This document shows positions 1-12,264 of a stretch of 64,000 nucleotides of DNA, in pieces. The position numbers were made by a program, and so were the translations under genes. The stretch's first letter is position 1. Each line of letters begins with the position of its first letter. The stretch is from the NCBI GenBank assembly GCA_033060915.1, contig CM065394.1, positions 10,112,501 to 10,176,500 on the forward strand, given 5' to 3'. The notes under the pieces are model-generated. The model was given only the letters and a program-made list of their open reading frames with translations. It was not told the origin of the DNA and searched no databases. The DNA comes from Euryodendron excelsum. Its lineage: Eukaryota > Streptophyta > Magnoliopsida > Ericales > Pentaphylacaceae.

Positions 1-804
1 TAATAAATAGACATGTGCATGTAGTGTTTATTGTTTTGATTCATAGAAGAGTGAGATTCTTTGTGGGTCAATAAACTCAGTGAGTTGGATAATAACATTA
101 CGTATATGGTGAATATTAATTATTGATGGAATCCACATTCCCGTATAGGGATTGATAAAACTCCCTTAAGGAAGCTTATAAGTTTTGATTATGTCAAACC
201 CTGCAAGTGGATTATGAATTCGACATATCAAATAAGTTAAGTGGAAGGTCTCGAGAAATTAAATAACTCTATTAAATTTAATTATCAGTAATTTAATTTA
301 ATAGACGGGTATCTGTAATCTTAGCGTGTGGAGATAAAAAAGACATTTAATAATATGAAGCTCGAAATATAATTCCTAATATGATAGGGAGTGCGATTAT
401 AATTCATCAGTGGTATAAATTATAATTTACCTAAATAGGAATTAATCTAGGTTGGATTAGGAATCTTTATTTGCGTAGGAAGCCCTAGTTATATTAATTC
501 TATGGTCCCTACTATAGCCTCTATATATACGCACTCTAAGAGCTGTTAGGGTTACACTTGCTTATAATTGAGAAACAAACGTTTTTATGAGTAAGAGAAA
601 ACTTAGCAACTATAAGCCAACTCTCTCTGAAGTAAGGCGTATACAAGGGATACAGTAAAAATCTGAAGGTTGAGTTCGAGCAATTGATTTATGCTTATTG
701 TTGTTACTTGTTATTCAGGATCAAACTAGAGAGATCTCAAAGGTATGATACAAATCATGTAGATTAGACTATACTAATCAGATCATAATTTTTGGTATTA
801 TACA
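1..804 (+). mobile_element. Ty1/copia-like LTR, 3' part (left end outside window)
   Basis: This AT-rich stretch ends in ATTATACA at 804 and interrupts the gag remnant that starts just to its right, so it is an insertion. A TATA box (TATATATA, 522-529) is followed by a transcribed-looking tract with the GTTAGGGTTACAC region near 545-560, a usual LTR layout of U3, promoter, then R-U5. The terminal CA fits an LTR 3' end. The following TATAC (805-809) could be the target duplication, but its partner lies left of the window. Copia assignment rests on length and texture only. It could be a solo LTR or the 3' LTR of a full element. Confidence 0.5.
522..529 (+). promoter_or_regulatory. TATA box of the left-edge LTR
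   Basis: TATATATA followed by CGCACTCTAAGAGC; placed as expected for an LTR promoter about 275 bp before the LTR end. Confidence 0.4.
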
Positions 805-814
805 TATACGCTAT

Positions 815-1627
815 AGCCAAGTCGTAGGAAATTTTGCAGTCTCTAGCATGAATAACTGCACATACTTCTTTTCTTCTAGTAGGGGATTGACTTGTGCCGT
901 TGCTTCTCTCCATGTAAGGGCATAGCTTTTGAAGCTCTCTTTTTCTCCTTTACTCATCGTCATCAAGGACCACCGGTTAGAGGTGAGGTTGATGTTGTGG
1001 TTGTATTAGGCTTTAAATGCATTAACCAGCTTGATCTAGGTTGTGATCTTCCATAAATCAAGTCGGGCAAACCATTGCAAGGTAGAACCAGTGAGACTAT
1101 GTTGGAACAATTACATGAGGAGCTTTGGATCATTGTCATGACCACTCAATGCCCCAGCATAAAGACAAAGGTGGGCAATAGGATTATCAGTGCCGTTATT
1201 TTTGAAAGTCAAGCATTTTGAACTTAGCAAGTCTTAGATGGTCTGGGAAGAAGCACAACTCATCATAGGATGCAAGCCTAAAGGTGTCGTGGTCGTGGAG
1301 ACTTCGTAGCAAGTCGTCCAACCCTTGAATTTTCAAACTGAGAGGGTCGAGAGAGGTTCTTTTCATAGCAGGCAAGAATAGTATGGTTTCCTCTTCTTTA
1401 GTATTGGCCCCCTTAGGATCCTCCTTGTTTTTACCTGTAGCATCAGATTATAGTACAACCATTGGGTTAGTAGGTCTGAAATCTTTGGGAAGAATTATGG
1501 ATGATGACAGGGCCATGGATCTCATGGCCATGGATTGGATGAGCTTAAATATTTCATCAATCTTAGTTCTCATTTCATTGACTTGTTCTCAAGAGATTGA
1601 GGATGACTCGTCAAGATTGGCAGCCAT
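815..1627 (-). pseudogene. Broken gag of the left Tat/Ogre-like element
   Basis: Read on the minus strand, a start codon at 1627 begins M-A-A-N-L-D-E-S-S-S-I-S, nearly identical to the gag remnant of the plus-strand copy starting at 33315. The amino-terminal stretch keeps the M-R-T-K-I-D-E-x-F-K-L-I-Q-S-M block. Stops and frameshifts appear from the first 15 codons on, and similarity to the other copy ends near 815 where the copia-like LTR was inserted. No protease, reverse transcriptase or integrase is visible. The long open frame on the opposite strand (1383-1775) is its antisense shadow. It is non-functional. Confidence 0.7.
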
Positions 1628-3170
1628 TAATGCCGCTCTTTGTCGGGTAATGATGGGGTCTCTAGGTGGATGCCGATCTTTCTTAGGAGCAATGGTGGCT
1701 TTTTATAGTGTAGTTTCTATGAAAGGAAAAGAAGGAAAAGAAAAACAAGAATACAAGCCACAAGTTAGTTTTTGATATTTTGAAAGCTTTATACAATGCA
1801 TGTCTTAGGGGTGTCTCTTCTTGAGAGGGAGACTAAACATGATGGATTTGGCTCATTTCTTGGAGATAGGGATTTGCCCCTGTATGCAGATACCTTATCG
1901 TTTGAGTGGGAACAGACATTCATTCATTCATAAAAAATAAAGAAGTACATTGAACTTTGGAGTTTAAATACAATGGAATTGAAATACATTTTAAAAGGGG
2001 GAGAGGGAACAATTTCCTTGGGACTTCCACCTATCTACTTTTATATTTGAGATCTTAAACTACTCTTAAGTCTTCAGATTCACCTTCTTTGAGTTTGATG
2101 TTGAGGAGGTCATTGAGAGACCTTGTTTGATTGCCCCTTGTCTTCTTGACAATCCTATCTCCATGAGTATAGAGGGATTAAGGCCCCTCTTATGGAATAA
2201 CTTAAAATGTATGCCATGAGTCCTTAGGGTTATGTGGGAACCCTTAGGATTTCGGTAGGTTTAATGCAAGAGAGAGTGAATTTGGTGTCACTCTCTATGG
2301 GTTGATTATATGTATGAAAATGCAATGACTTGAGTTACTTTGGAACCCTTGTCTTGACATGGAATATTGAATGCATGAACATGTATGCATAGAGTAGAGA
2401 GAGAGAATGTAATTGTAAAGTAAGCATAGATGCATGAGCAGTTGCACAAGCATTATATTAGCAGGAGTAGACAGGAATAAAGGAAAGTAAAGCAGTCGCC
2501 CTTTTTCTATGGTTTTGAAATTGAAATGCGTATCTTAAATTCGGAAGAGGTTCAGCTATGCATGGTTTTTATATGAGCATGAGATTAAGGGTTTACTAAT
2601 GCTTCCTAAAATGGCTCAGTTCCCAAATCTTTAAACCTAGGCCCACTCCTCGAGGTGGTGCCATTATCGATTGGTAATTCGAGCGAGGGACCATCAAGAG
2701 GCCGTCGGCTAAGAAACTAACACAGCATCTTGCCCACAACTAATATAACATTCCCCCTTCTAACTAGAAGGGATATATTCAGGTAGAGAATGCAAGGATG
2801 CAAATGCTTGTGCATGTGCGATGTATGTGTGAAATTTTGAAAAGTGTTGGAAAGGGCCCAAGAACTCCTATCCATTCTGTCCATTCCATTCATACATGGC
2901 AGTTAATATGACAAAAAAATTAAAAAAAAAATGTTAACCAAGGTTCACCTACAAAAATAAAGATGCAAAAAGTCAGTACTTGAATGACAAACTTAATGTA
3001 AGATTGAATGATTGAATATGAATTGAATGCAAATAAAGACATGTTTTCAAAAATAGCTTTGAAAGATTTGACTTTTAAAGAATTTGAAGTAGATAGAATT
3101 GGACAAATTAATCAAAAACTCTAGATGAGTGAAGGGTAAAAAGATATGACATTGGCCTAACCCTTTAAGC
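1628..3170 (-). mobile_element. Untranslated leader of the left Tat/Ogre-like element
   Basis: On the minus strand this lies between the primer-binding site and gag. It matches the plus-strand leaders at 27875-33314 (with its nested insert removed), 41677-42664 and 62647-64000. Shared landmarks are a CACCTCGAGGAGTGGGCC-type segment near 2645-2665, the block AATCCCTCTATACTCATGG near 2160-2180, and a run after AGGTGGAAGTCCCAAGG near 2010-2030. Apparent short frames are not conserved. It has no gene. Confidence 0.75.
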
Positions 3171-3189
3171 ATCCCCAGCGGAGTCGCCA
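3171..3189 (-). other. Primer-binding site, tRNA-Arg type
   Basis: On the minus strand the site reads TGGCGACTCCGCTGGGGAT, two bases after the LTR end GCGATA. It is complementary to the 3' end of a plant tRNA-Arg ending CCCCAGCGGAGTCGCCA, as I recall that tRNA. tRNA-Arg priming is typical of Ogre/Tat elements. Confidence 0.75.
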
Positions 3190-3191
3190 GT

Positions 3192-5957
3192 TATCGCGCT
3201 CCGATTTTTCGCACTCGAGAAAAACACGCAGAAAGGGAAAAACATGGTACTCTCTCGTTAGAACTCATCCTCCTGGAAGAACGAGTGCAACTAGGTTTGA
3301 ATTGAAAATTGATTTGATTTAGGATTTTTAGAAAAAAGATTTGGAGTCGCCACCTAACTTAATTAAGGTGAGTTAGGTCACCTAAAACTAAGTATAATCC
3401 AAAGATTAAACTTAAGGTTTTTGAAAAGGTTTTAAAAACTTCCTCTAGAGAGGGTTTTTAAGAAAATAGGTTATTTGACAACCTTTAAAAAGATTTAAGC
3501 CCTTTTTTAAAATAACTCCATTTTGGTTTTGAAAACAGTGATTCTAGATTCGGAGATTGGTTACGTATAGGGAAGACGCACTAAGCCATCACCCTACCCT
3601 GCCCTTTCGGTACCTACATGTCTATTCAGCCTAGGCTCACTCATTTAGAATCTTTGGTTAATAAGTGTTCAATTATATCCACTTTGAAAAGAGTTATATG
3701 ATGCGTGATATGCAAGTGCAAGAAAAATATTTGATTTTGAAAATAGATTTGAAAAGAAAGATTTGACTTTGAAAATAGATTTTGAAAAGACTTGATTTGA
3801 AATTTGAAATAAAGTTTTAGAAATTTGAAATAGATTATGGAATTGAAAATTTGAAGAAGATTATGGAATCAGAAATTTGAAAAAGGTTATAAAATTGAAA
3901 ATTTAAAAGCAGTTGTGATCGCACCTGTGAGGGTTGCTTAGGTATCCATTTTTGGGAATCAGGTCAGTTGTAGTTCGGACAAGAGTCCAATTGAAAATAG
4001 ACATTTTGATGTTTTTGAAAAGTTTGATTTGAAAAAAAATCTTAATTCGAAAAAGGGTTTAATTTGAACTTCAAATAGAAGATATGAAATCGAGATTTGA
4101 AATTGAACTTAGATTTAGAATTAAACTTGGAAAAGGGTTTGAACTTTGAAAAAGAATTTGGACTTCATTTGAGATAGAAGGAGTCGAGTTTTGAAAACAT
4201 CTTGACTTAGATTGAAGTTTGAAAACCATCTTGGTTTTAGAAAATAGTTGAAATCTCCAAATTTAGGATTAGGGTTGAACTAGAGTTGAGGCAATCTAGA
4301 GTTTAAGTAAGTAGGGTTAAAGTATGGACTTGAATTAGAAAGGTTTGATTTAGACTTGAAAGGTTTGATTTAGGAAAGTTTGAGTTTAGAAAACTTAGCA
4401 TTGGGAAAGATGGGACTTAGAAAAGATTGGAAAGGATTTGATTTGATTTAAAAACACTTGATTTGGGAAAGACTTGTAAAGATTTGACTAGATTTGATTT
4501 AGAAATTTTGAAAAGTTAAAATTTAGGAAAGATTGGATTTAGGAAATCTTTGAATTAGGGAAGTTTCAAAATAAGAAAGTTCCATTTTAGAAAATTGCCA
4601 AATTAGAAAAGTTTTCTTTTTAGGAAAGATTTGAATTTAGAAAGATTTCAATTTAAGAAAGTTTTGAATTTAGAAAAAGTTGAACTTTGGAAAGATTTAG
4701 AATTTAGAAAGTTTTAGAATTTAGAAAAATTGAAATTTAGAAAGATTTGAAATTAGGAAATGTTAGAATTAGGAAAAGTTTGAATTAAGAAAGATTTGAT
4801 TCCTATTTCCTCAAGTAGAAGATTATGTTTTATTTCCAAAAATGAATGATTCGATTTTGTTTCCAAAATTGAAAGATTTGATTTGGTTTCCTAAAATGGA
4901 ATATTGGATTCAACATGGAATTAGGGAGATTAAGTTTTGAAAATCTAGGATTTGAAAAGCTATGATTTGGTGTAGAAAAAGATATTTTAGAAATTTAGGA
5001 TTTGATGTAGAAGACAGTTTTTGGAAACCTATGATTTGAGGAAAACAAGAAGTCATGTTTTGAGGAAAGAGAACTAGGGTTTCCTAATCATGGTTGCTAG
5101 GGCTTGACTTAAACTCCAAGAAAAAAAGTTTTTGGAAGGGAGATCTTTTGAAAAGAATTTTTGGGAAAGAGATTTTTGGAGGAAGTTTTTAGAAAGTATA
5201 TTTTTAAGAGAGTTTTTGGAAGGAAGTTTAAAAAGAGTTTTTAGAAAGTAGATTTTTGAATAGAGTTTTTAGAAAGAAGTTTGAAAAGCAATTTGAAAAA
5301 GAACTTGATGGACTTTTGAAAATCTTTTAAATATCTCACTTTCCTAAAATAATTCTAACCATGTAAGGATTAGAACCATTCTAGGGTTGTGACTTTAAAA
5401 CAACATGAACTTGAAATATGGATCGTAATGATCACATTAAATATCACACTTTTTTAAAACAACCCTAACCATGGAATGACTGTAATTATCTCAAGATCGT
5501 GGGTTTTGATAAAAACAATTAGGGTTTACTCCCAAAATATGGACCTTGATAGTCACAATGAATATGACACTTTCCTAAAATAACGCTAACCATAGAATAG
5601 CTAGCATCACTTTAAGATTATGATTTTGAAAACAAAATTTTGAATGCAAGTTTAGAAAGAGAATTTTGATGCAAACTTTGAAAACAACTTCTGAAAACAA
5701 ATTTTGAATGGATGTATGATATACATAATTCAAGTATGGTCGTGAACATACAAGGTTAGGCTTCACCATATAATCAAGAGAGCCGAATCCACACAGTCTA
5801 AGGTTGAACTATAAGAAAGCTCCTGACACGGTGACTTTCAACAGTTCTTCCTACGCATGAAGTGGAAAATCCCTTATTTCAAACATGCAAGAAGAGGAGA
5901 TACAAGATGGGGATTAAAATAGAAGAAAACACAAGTGGGTTAGGAGAGAGGAGAGAG

Positions 5958-5990
<33 letters not shown>

Positions 5991-7808
5991 GGGGGGGGGA
6001 GGGGGGGGGAGTACATAAACATAAATTGAAAGCCTACCTTGTCTTCTTCATACTTTACTTGCTTTGTTTGTTTTGCTTTACTTGATCCTTGAGAGCTTCC
6101 AAGTTGCAGCACTTTGAGTCTCCAATGGAGACTGTAGAAGCTTGTGTTTAAGTGTATAGAGTGTATGGATGTTAAGGTTAAAGTGTATAGAGGCTAAGGC
6201 TTGATAAGACTAGAGAGGGCTAGGGTTTGGAGAGACTTTGAGCTCTATATTTTAAAAAATAGAGTTTCTAGACTGAGTTTGCGAACCTTTTTCACACAGA
6301 GGGAGGGTCTATATTTATAGACACAAAACAGCCTGGCACCTGTTGCCGTGGCGCTAGGGTAAAATCTCTACTAGTGCCAATTTTGGTTTAGTGCCACTGC
6401 TAGTGGTGCCATCCACTTAGGAAAGTCATAGGGTGGCAAGAAATGCATCTTTCGACCTTTGGTACGCAAGGCAAAAGATTTGGCCGTCTATCCTAGCGAC
6501 TACCATTCAATTTTTTACTTGGCTTCACTTGGAGTGACTTTAGAAGGTTCAAAAATATCTCAGGAGGCTAGGAATGATTCGAATGGCCGAAAAAGGGTAA
6601 AAACCCTTGAAATAGTGTCCCGGGGGTAATGGGTTTAAAAAACAATATCAGGACAGTTGAAATGGTCGACCAAGCCATTAAGGGCAAAACAATCAACTAG
6701 ACCGAAAAACCACCAGAATGGACTTAGAATATCCTATGAGTAGGCTTGAAGGTTAGAAACATTAATTAAAATGTTCCAAGGAATTGCTGGTTTGAAACCC
6801 AAAGCTGGTGTAGTTGGAAAAGCCAACCGAGTGCCGAGGGGTAAAATGGTCATTTTGACCAAATGGTCTTGAAATTGGCCCAAAACCGATTGGAAGGCAC
6901 TTGAACGTGCCGGATTGTCCTTGGGACAATCTTGAAAAGGTGGACTTACAGCTCTAAGGACTTAGGTACTTTCTCGAGAAGATTGCCGAAAAAGGCCCAA
7001 ATGATAGTTTGGTCATTTTTTACTAGAGTGGGCTAACAAACATTGGTGTTGACCCGAGTTTTGAGTGTTTTCGTCTCTCTAACGGTGTGTGACAAGTTGA
7101 TTTCCAAAGATATCTCGTCTTTTGGTAAATGTGCCATGGCCAAGAGGCTAGTTCAGTCCTGTGAAATAAGGGTTTTGTTGGTAATTCCCATTGTCAACCT
7201 GTTTACAAGTGTTTTCACCACTCTGACGGTTGCGATGTTTGTAAGTATTTCCACCACTCTGATGGGGTGCATTCATTCCGGAGATTACCTGATCTCGGGA
7301 AGCTGCTAGATTGACTTATCGTCTGAGGAATCAACTTTCTCGAAAGACATGCTGAATAACAGACATTCTTCATTAGCGGGCTAGCATGCGCCAAAGGTGA
7401 ACTGTTCTACTATCTCAGGGACTTGGGTTTCGTCTCTGTCGACGAGTTTGAAGAGACTTGGGTTTCGAGAAGTTTTCTCCATAAACGTGCCAAACTAGTT
7501 TAAGAGATCAACTTTCTCAAAAGACGCGCTGGATTTTATTTGGATTAGATTTGGATTTGAAATTAGATTTTAGATTAAAATAGGAACTTACTATTTTCGG
7601 GAAGACGTGTCCATTGGCAATGGACCAAGGAATGCCCTAAGAGCATTTTGGTCATTTTGCCTATATTGGGTCCGGTGGGCCTGTGAAACGATTGATTGAT
7701 TGGATTAAATCCGAAAAATTATTTTAGACTTGAATGTGTCTATGTCGATTTGAATATAAGTCCAGACGGACCGGAGATTGCCGAGTGGGCAAAAATAGAG
7801 TGCATACA
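3192..7808 (-). mobile_element. 5' LTR of the left Tat/Ogre-like element
   Basis: The LTR is 4617 bp, minus oriented, bounded by the family start (TGTATGCACTCTATTTTTGC, read from 7808) and the end GCGATA at 3192 next to the primer-binding site. In LTR order it has the U3 block with AGCCCATTTCGG-type and CGAGAAAGTTGATC motifs, a promoter-proximal palindrome near 6350-6420, a TATA-like TATAAATATAGACC at about 6307-6320, a CT/poly-C tract, and then about 1.7 kb of C-depleted sequence (read on plus) made of AGAAAGATTTGAATTTAGAAA-like words. Its outer end abuts a second, truncated LTR without a visible unique flank, so it probably inserted into that LTR. Confidence 0.8.
5950..6010. repeat. (GA)n followed by 20-base and 9-base poly-G runs
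   Basis: A GA-rich microsatellite passes into 20 consecutive G (5980-5999), one A, then 9 G (6001-6009). Other LTRs of the family have only a CCCCTCTCTCTTCTCTCC tract at the same place, so this is a local expansion on the C-rich LTR strand. Confidence 0.9.
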
Positions 7809-10800
7809 GTTAGGTCACCTAAAACTAAGTGCAATCCAAAAATTATACTTAGGGTTTTTGAAAAGGTTTTGAAAAGCTCCCTCAAGAGAGAATTTTTAAG
7901 AAAATAGGTTATTTGACAATCTTTGAAAAGTTTTAAACCCTTTTTGAAAATAACTTTGTTTTGGGTCTTTAAAAACAGTGATACTAGGTTTGAAGATTGG
8001 TTACGTGTAGAGAAGATATCGTAAGATCATCGCCCTACCCCGCCCTTGTGGTATCCATATGTCTATTTACCCTAGGTTCACTCATTTAGAATCTTCAATT
8101 GTCCAATGTCCAATACTGTCCACTTTGAAAAAAACTATATGATGCATGATATACAAGTGCAAAAAAAAATATTTGATTTTGAAAATAGATTTGAGAAGAA
8201 GATTTGAAATTTGAAAGAAGGTTTAGAAATATGAAATTGGAGACTTGAAAAAAAATTATGGAATTGGAGATTTGAAAAAGGTTGTAGAATTGAAAATTTG
8301 AAAAAGGTTGTGACCGCACCCGTAAGGGTTGCCTACGTATCCCTTTATTAAAAATCAGGTCAATTGTAGTTCGAACAAGAATTCGATTGAAAACAGACAC
8401 TTTTAGGTTTTTTAAAAAGCTTGATTTGAGAAGTTTTGATTAGAAAAGAGTTTGATTTGAACTTGGAATAGAAGATTATAAATTGAAATTGGAATCGACT
8501 ATGATTTAAAATTGAAATTAAGGATTTGAAATTGATTTTAATTTTAAAAGATTGAACTTAGAAGAAGAACTTGGAGTTGATTTAGAAAGTAAGGAACTTA
8601 GTTTTGAAAATATTTTGACTCATATTGAAATTAGAAAACCATCTTGATTTAGAAAGGAGTTGAAACTTCCTAACTTTGGATTAGGGTTGAACTATGGTTT
8701 AGGTATCCTAGAGTTTAGGTAATCTAAGGTTAAAGCATGTAATTGAATTGGAAAGATTTTATTTAAATTTAAAAAGTTGGATTAAGGAAAGCTTAGAGTT
8801 TAGAAAACTTAGAATTAGGAAAGATGAGGTTTAAGAAAGGTTTGAAAATGATTTGATTGGAATATTTGATTCAAAAGAATTTAAAAAGTTAGGGTTTAGG
8901 ACATGTTAAATTTTGGAAAGCTTTAAATTAGGAAAATAGGAAAGTTCCATTTTAGGAAAGTGCCAAATTAGAAAAATATCATTTTAGAAAATTTTTGAAT
9001 TTGGAAAGTTTTCTTTTTAGGAAAGATTTAAATTTAGAAAAATTTGAATTTGGAATGTTTTGAAATTTGAAAGCTTTGAGTTTAGAAAGATTCGATAAGT
9101 TGAGATTTAGAAAGGTTTGAAATTAGGGATGATTGGAATTAGGAAATGTTTAAATTAAGAAAGATTTGATTCCTATTTCTTAAAGTAGAAGATTAGATTC
9201 TATTTTCAAAAATATATTATTTGATTTGGTTTCTAAAATTGGAGGATTTGATTTGATTTCCTAAATTGAAAAATTTGATCTAGTTTTCTAAATTAAAAGA
9301 TTGGATTTTGACATGAAATTGGAAAGGTAGAGTTTTGAAAATCTAGGATTTAGAAGTCTATGAATTGGTATAGAAGATAGTTTTTGGAAACCTATGATTT
9401 GATGTGAAAAAAGAGGTTTTAGAAACCTATAATTTGATATTGAAAAAGAGGTCTTGGAAACCTATGATTTGATGTAGAAAATGAGGTCATGATTTTAGGA
9501 AAGAGAAACTAAGATTTCCTAAACATGGATTCTAGGGCTTGACTTGGACTCTAAGAAAAAGAGTTTTTAGAAAGTGGATCTTTTGAAAAGAATTTCTAGG
9601 AAGGAAACTTGAAGAGAGTTTTTAGAAAGTGAATTTTTGAATAGAGCTTTTGGAAAGAGGTTAAAAAATTATGGACTTTTGAAATCTTTTGAATGTCTCA
9701 CTTTCCCAAAATTATTCTAACCATGAAGAGGTTAGAACCATTCTAAGTTGGTAGATTTGAAAAACCACATGGATTTGAAATATGGATAATAATAATCACT
9801 TTGAATATCACATTTTCCTAAAACAACCCTAATCATTGAATGGCTAGAATCATCTTAAGATTGTAGTTTTGATGAAAAACAATTTTAGGGTCTACACCCA
9901 AAATATGGAGCTTGATGGTTACAATGAATGTAACACTTTCCTAAAATAATCCTAATCATGGAATGACTAAAATCATTCTAGGCTTGTGATTTTGAAAACA
10001 AGTATGAAAAATAGATTTTGAATAAGTTTTGAAAGAGAGTTTTGATGCAAGCTTTGGAAAACAACTTTAAAAACAAATTTCAATAAATGTATGAGTATGA
10101 TACGCACAATGCAATAGGGTCATGAACATAAAATGTTAGGCTTCACCACATAATCAAGGGGGCCAAACCCACACCATTAAGGGTCAAATTTGAAGAAAGC
10201 CCCCTACACGGTGACCATCAACAATTCTTTCTAGGCATGAATCGAGGAATTTCTTGTTTTAAGTATGCAAGAAAGGGAGGTAGAAGATGGAGGATTAAAA
10301 TAAAAGAAAATCCAAGTGGATTAAGAGGGAGAAGAGAGAAGGGAGAATTACATAAAAGTAAATCGAAAGCCTACTTTGTCTTCTTCTTGCTTTGCTTGCT
10401 TTGTTTGCTTTGTTTCACTTAGATTTTGAGATCCTTGAAGTTGCAACACCTTGAGTCTTAAATGGAGGCTTGTGTTTAAGTGTATAAAGTGTATGGATGT
10501 TAGGGTTTAAGTATATGGAGGCTAGGGTTCGGAGAGACTTTGAGCTCCGAATTTCAAAAAATAGAATTTTTTAGACTGAGTTTATAGACCCTTTTCACGC
10601 AGGGGGAGAGTTTGTATTTATAGGCAACTAAATGACCTGGTGCCTATTGCAGTGGCGTCAAGGCAAATTTATTGGTTTAGCGCCACTACTAGTGGTGCCA
10701 GTCACTTAGAAAAGTTTTTAGGGTGGCAAGAAATGTATCTTTTAACTCTTGATATGTAAGACAAAAGATTTGGATGCTTGTCCTAGTGACTACCATGTAA

Positions 10801-12264
10801 TTTTTGGCTGGGCTTCACTAGCAGTGGCTCCGAAAAGTCTGAAAATGATCTAGAAGGCTCCGAGTAACCAGACTTAGCTAGGAATGGATGAAAAACCTCA
10901 AGAGAGTGTCTCGAAGGTATTTGGCTTGAGAAGCAATGTCAGAATGTTTGAGAGGGTCAACCGGCCCGCCAGGGGCAAAACAGTCAATTGAATCAGGAAA
11001 ACACCGAAATAGACTCGAAGTGACCCGTGGGAAGGCTTGAAGGTTGGAAACACTATCGAGAGTGCTCGAGAGGGTTTCCAATTTGATACCCAGAACCGGT
11101 ATGGTTAGAAAAGGCAATCGGCCCACCAGTGGCAAAACGGTCATTTTGCACCGAGTTTATCAGAATGGACTCAGAATGGTCCAGAAAGGTGGGGAATACT
11201 ATTAGAAGCATCACTAGAAGGCAACCTATTTGATACCCAAAGTCGGTGTGGTTCCCGGAAGTAGTCGAATGCCTAGAGGCAAAATGGTCATTTTGACCGA
11301 ATGGTCTCGGAATTGGTCCGGAACCGACTGGAAGGCACTTGAATATGCTAGATTGTTTTGGGAACAATCTTGAAAGAGTGGACTTACCGTTCTGAGAATT
11401 TAGGTACTTTATTAAGAAACGTGCTAAAAAAGGCCCAATAGACAATTTGATCATTTTTTACCAGAGTAAGCTAGCAGGCACTGATGTTGACCTAGGTTTT
11501 GAGTGTTTCCATTATTTTGATGGTGTGTGACGAGTTAGTTTCCAGAGGTATCTCATCCTTTGGTAAACGTGCCACAGCCAAGAGGCGAGTTTGGTCCCGT
11601 GACATAGGGGGTTTGTTGGCAAATTCCAATATCAACTTATTTATGAGTGTTTCTACCACTCTGATGGTTGCGATGTTTGTGAATGTTTTTGCCACTCTAG
11701 TGGGATGGGTTCATTTTCAGAGATTGCCTGATTTCGGGAAGCTGCTAGATAGACTTATCGTATAAGAGATCAACTTTCTCGAAAGACACGCCAAATAAGG
11801 GATATTCTACATTGGTGGGCTAGCAGGCACCAGAAGTGAACCGTTCTACCATCTCGGGAACTTGGGTTCTGTCTCGGTTGACGAGTTTGAAGGGACTTAC
11901 CGTTCCGAATAGCTTTCTAAATAAACATGCTGGACTAGATGTACTTACCATCATAGAGATTAACTTTCTCGAAAGACGTGTCTAATTGAGTTTGATTAGT
12001 TTGGATTGGACTTGAAACTAGAATTGAGGTTGAAATAAGAACTTGCTGTCTTTAGGAAGACATGCCAAACTAGAATTGGACCGAGCAATGCCCCAAGGAC
12101 ATTTTGGTCATTTTGTCTCTATTGGGCTTGGTGAGCCCACAAAGCGATTAATTGATTGAATTAAGTTTGAAAAACTGCTTTTGACTTGAATGTGTCTATG
12201 TTGATTTAAATGTGCGTTTGGTCGAACCGAAAATTATTGAGCGGGCAAAAATGGAGTGTTTACA
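7809..12264 (-). mobile_element. Second Tat/Ogre-like LTR, minus, 3'-end truncated
   Basis: It begins inside the family's LTR at GTTAGGTCACC, about 165 bp short of the LTR 3' end, and runs to the family start at 12264 (read on minus: TGTAAACACTCCATTTTTGC). It contains the same sequence order as the neighbouring LTR. The missing end is most simply explained by insertion of the left element at 7808/7809, with the rest of this LTR beyond the left element. No target duplication partner is visible for its outer flank CTTGC. Confidence 0.75.

Noticed and set aside
5879..6112. A 77-residue minus-strand frame with poly-Pro and poly-Ser-Leu
   Set aside because: Translation of the GA/poly-G microsatellite inside an LTR.
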